Source: Geobacter sp.
Lineage (GTDB): Bacteria; Desulfobacterota; Desulfuromonadia; Geobacterales; Geobacteraceae
Assembly (NCBI GenBank): GCA_003499925.1
Contig: DNRQ01000132.1
Location: 208 to 13,832, forward strand
Length of the DNA: 13,625 bases
Direction: 5' to 3'
This document shows, piece by piece, positions 13,500 through 13,625 of this stretch (positions are counted from its first letter, which is position 1; every line of letters begins with the position of its first letter). The notes beneath the pieces are model-generated. The model saw only the letters and a list, made by a program, of their open reading frames with translations, searched no databases and was not told the origin of the DNA. The position numbers and the translations under genes are program-made.

Positions 13500-13513
13500 G
13501 GAGAATATTCTCC
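13500..13513. promoter_or_regulatory. Perfect palindrome, possible enhancer-binding-protein site
   Basis: GGAGAATATTCTCC is a perfect 14-bp palindrome centred about 110 bp upstream of the predicted sigma-54 start. That is the usual distance for sites of NtrC-type activators. The activator is unknown. Confidence 0.4.
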
Positions 13514-13560
13514 AACCGGAGTAGGATTTTCCACATCTATGGGCTCAGGCAGCTGTAAAC

Positions 13561-13625
13561 CTCCCTCCCCTTCAAGGGGAGGGTCGGGGTGGGGATGGGG
13601 CAGCTCCGGCGCAAAAAACACCCCC
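13561..13625. repeat. REP-like paired repeat, family 3, cut by the window end
   Basis: The CCCTCCCCTTCAAGGGGAGG palindrome, the GGGGTGGGGATGGGG tail and the linker (CAGCTCC...GCGCAAAAAA) repeat those at 8754-8812. The second half starts with CACCCCC and runs off the window. Confidence 0.85.

Noticed and set aside
1..13625. CRISPR arrays, tRNA or rRNA genes, transposases
   Set aside because: No regular repeat-spacer pattern, no tRNA-like or rRNA sequence and no transposase gene seen; the repeats present are short palindromes.

Overview
All eleven convincing genes lie on the minus strand, so the window is best read from high to low coordinates. High GC, multiheme c-type cytochromes full of CXXCH motifs, NHL-repeat lipoproteins and G/C-rich palindromic intergenic repeats point to a dissimilatory metal-reducing deltaproteobacterium of the Geobacter/Geomonas type (Desulfuromonadia). 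This assignment rests on gene content and style, not on a marker gene.

Layout. (1) 13340-10377: a metal-handling and ABC-transporter block. It holds a membrane-anchored HMA (MerP/CopZ-like) protein, a DUF2318 (FtrD/Cj1660-like) four-plus-one-cysteine protein, an FtsX/MacB-type permease and a LolD/MacB-type ATPase. A sigma-54-like promoter, with a perfect palindrome at enhancer distance, precedes the HMA gene. (2) 10273-9641: a 210-residue soluble protein of unknown function with its own sigma-70-like promoter. (3) 9640-8672: a gene-free stretch of nearly 1 kb with a strong minus-strand intrinsic terminator, a second terminator-like hairpin and a paired palindromic repeat. It separates the two halves of the window. 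(4) 8671-109: an electron-transfer locus with six genes in order: a 15-haem-motif exported cytochrome, an NHL lipoprotein, a pentahaem lipoprotein cytochrome, a 656-residue outer-membrane beta-barrel, a second NHL lipoprotein and a 12-haem-motif exported cytochrome. The last four are very tightly packed (gaps of 6, -1 and 4 nt). A cluster of palindromic repeats separates them from the first two.

How it may work. The parts list (periplasmic multihaem cytochrome, small haem lipoprotein, haem-free barrel, large exported cytochrome) is that of a porin-cytochrome conduit carrying electrons across the outer membrane, as in MtrCAB, OmbB-OmaB-OmcB or ExtABCD. The two paralogous NHL beta-propeller lipoproteins inside the same locus are the distinguishing feature. 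With 32 possible haem sites in three cytochromes, this is the best candidate here for an incompletely described system. The upstream HMA/DUF2318/ABC block resembles part of the P19/Ftr iron-uptake neighbourhood (Cj1658-Cj1663 type) but lacks P19 and FTR1 in view. It is probably a separate transcription unit.

Limits: names come from motifs and remembered family architecture only. No database search, folding or promoter scoring was run.
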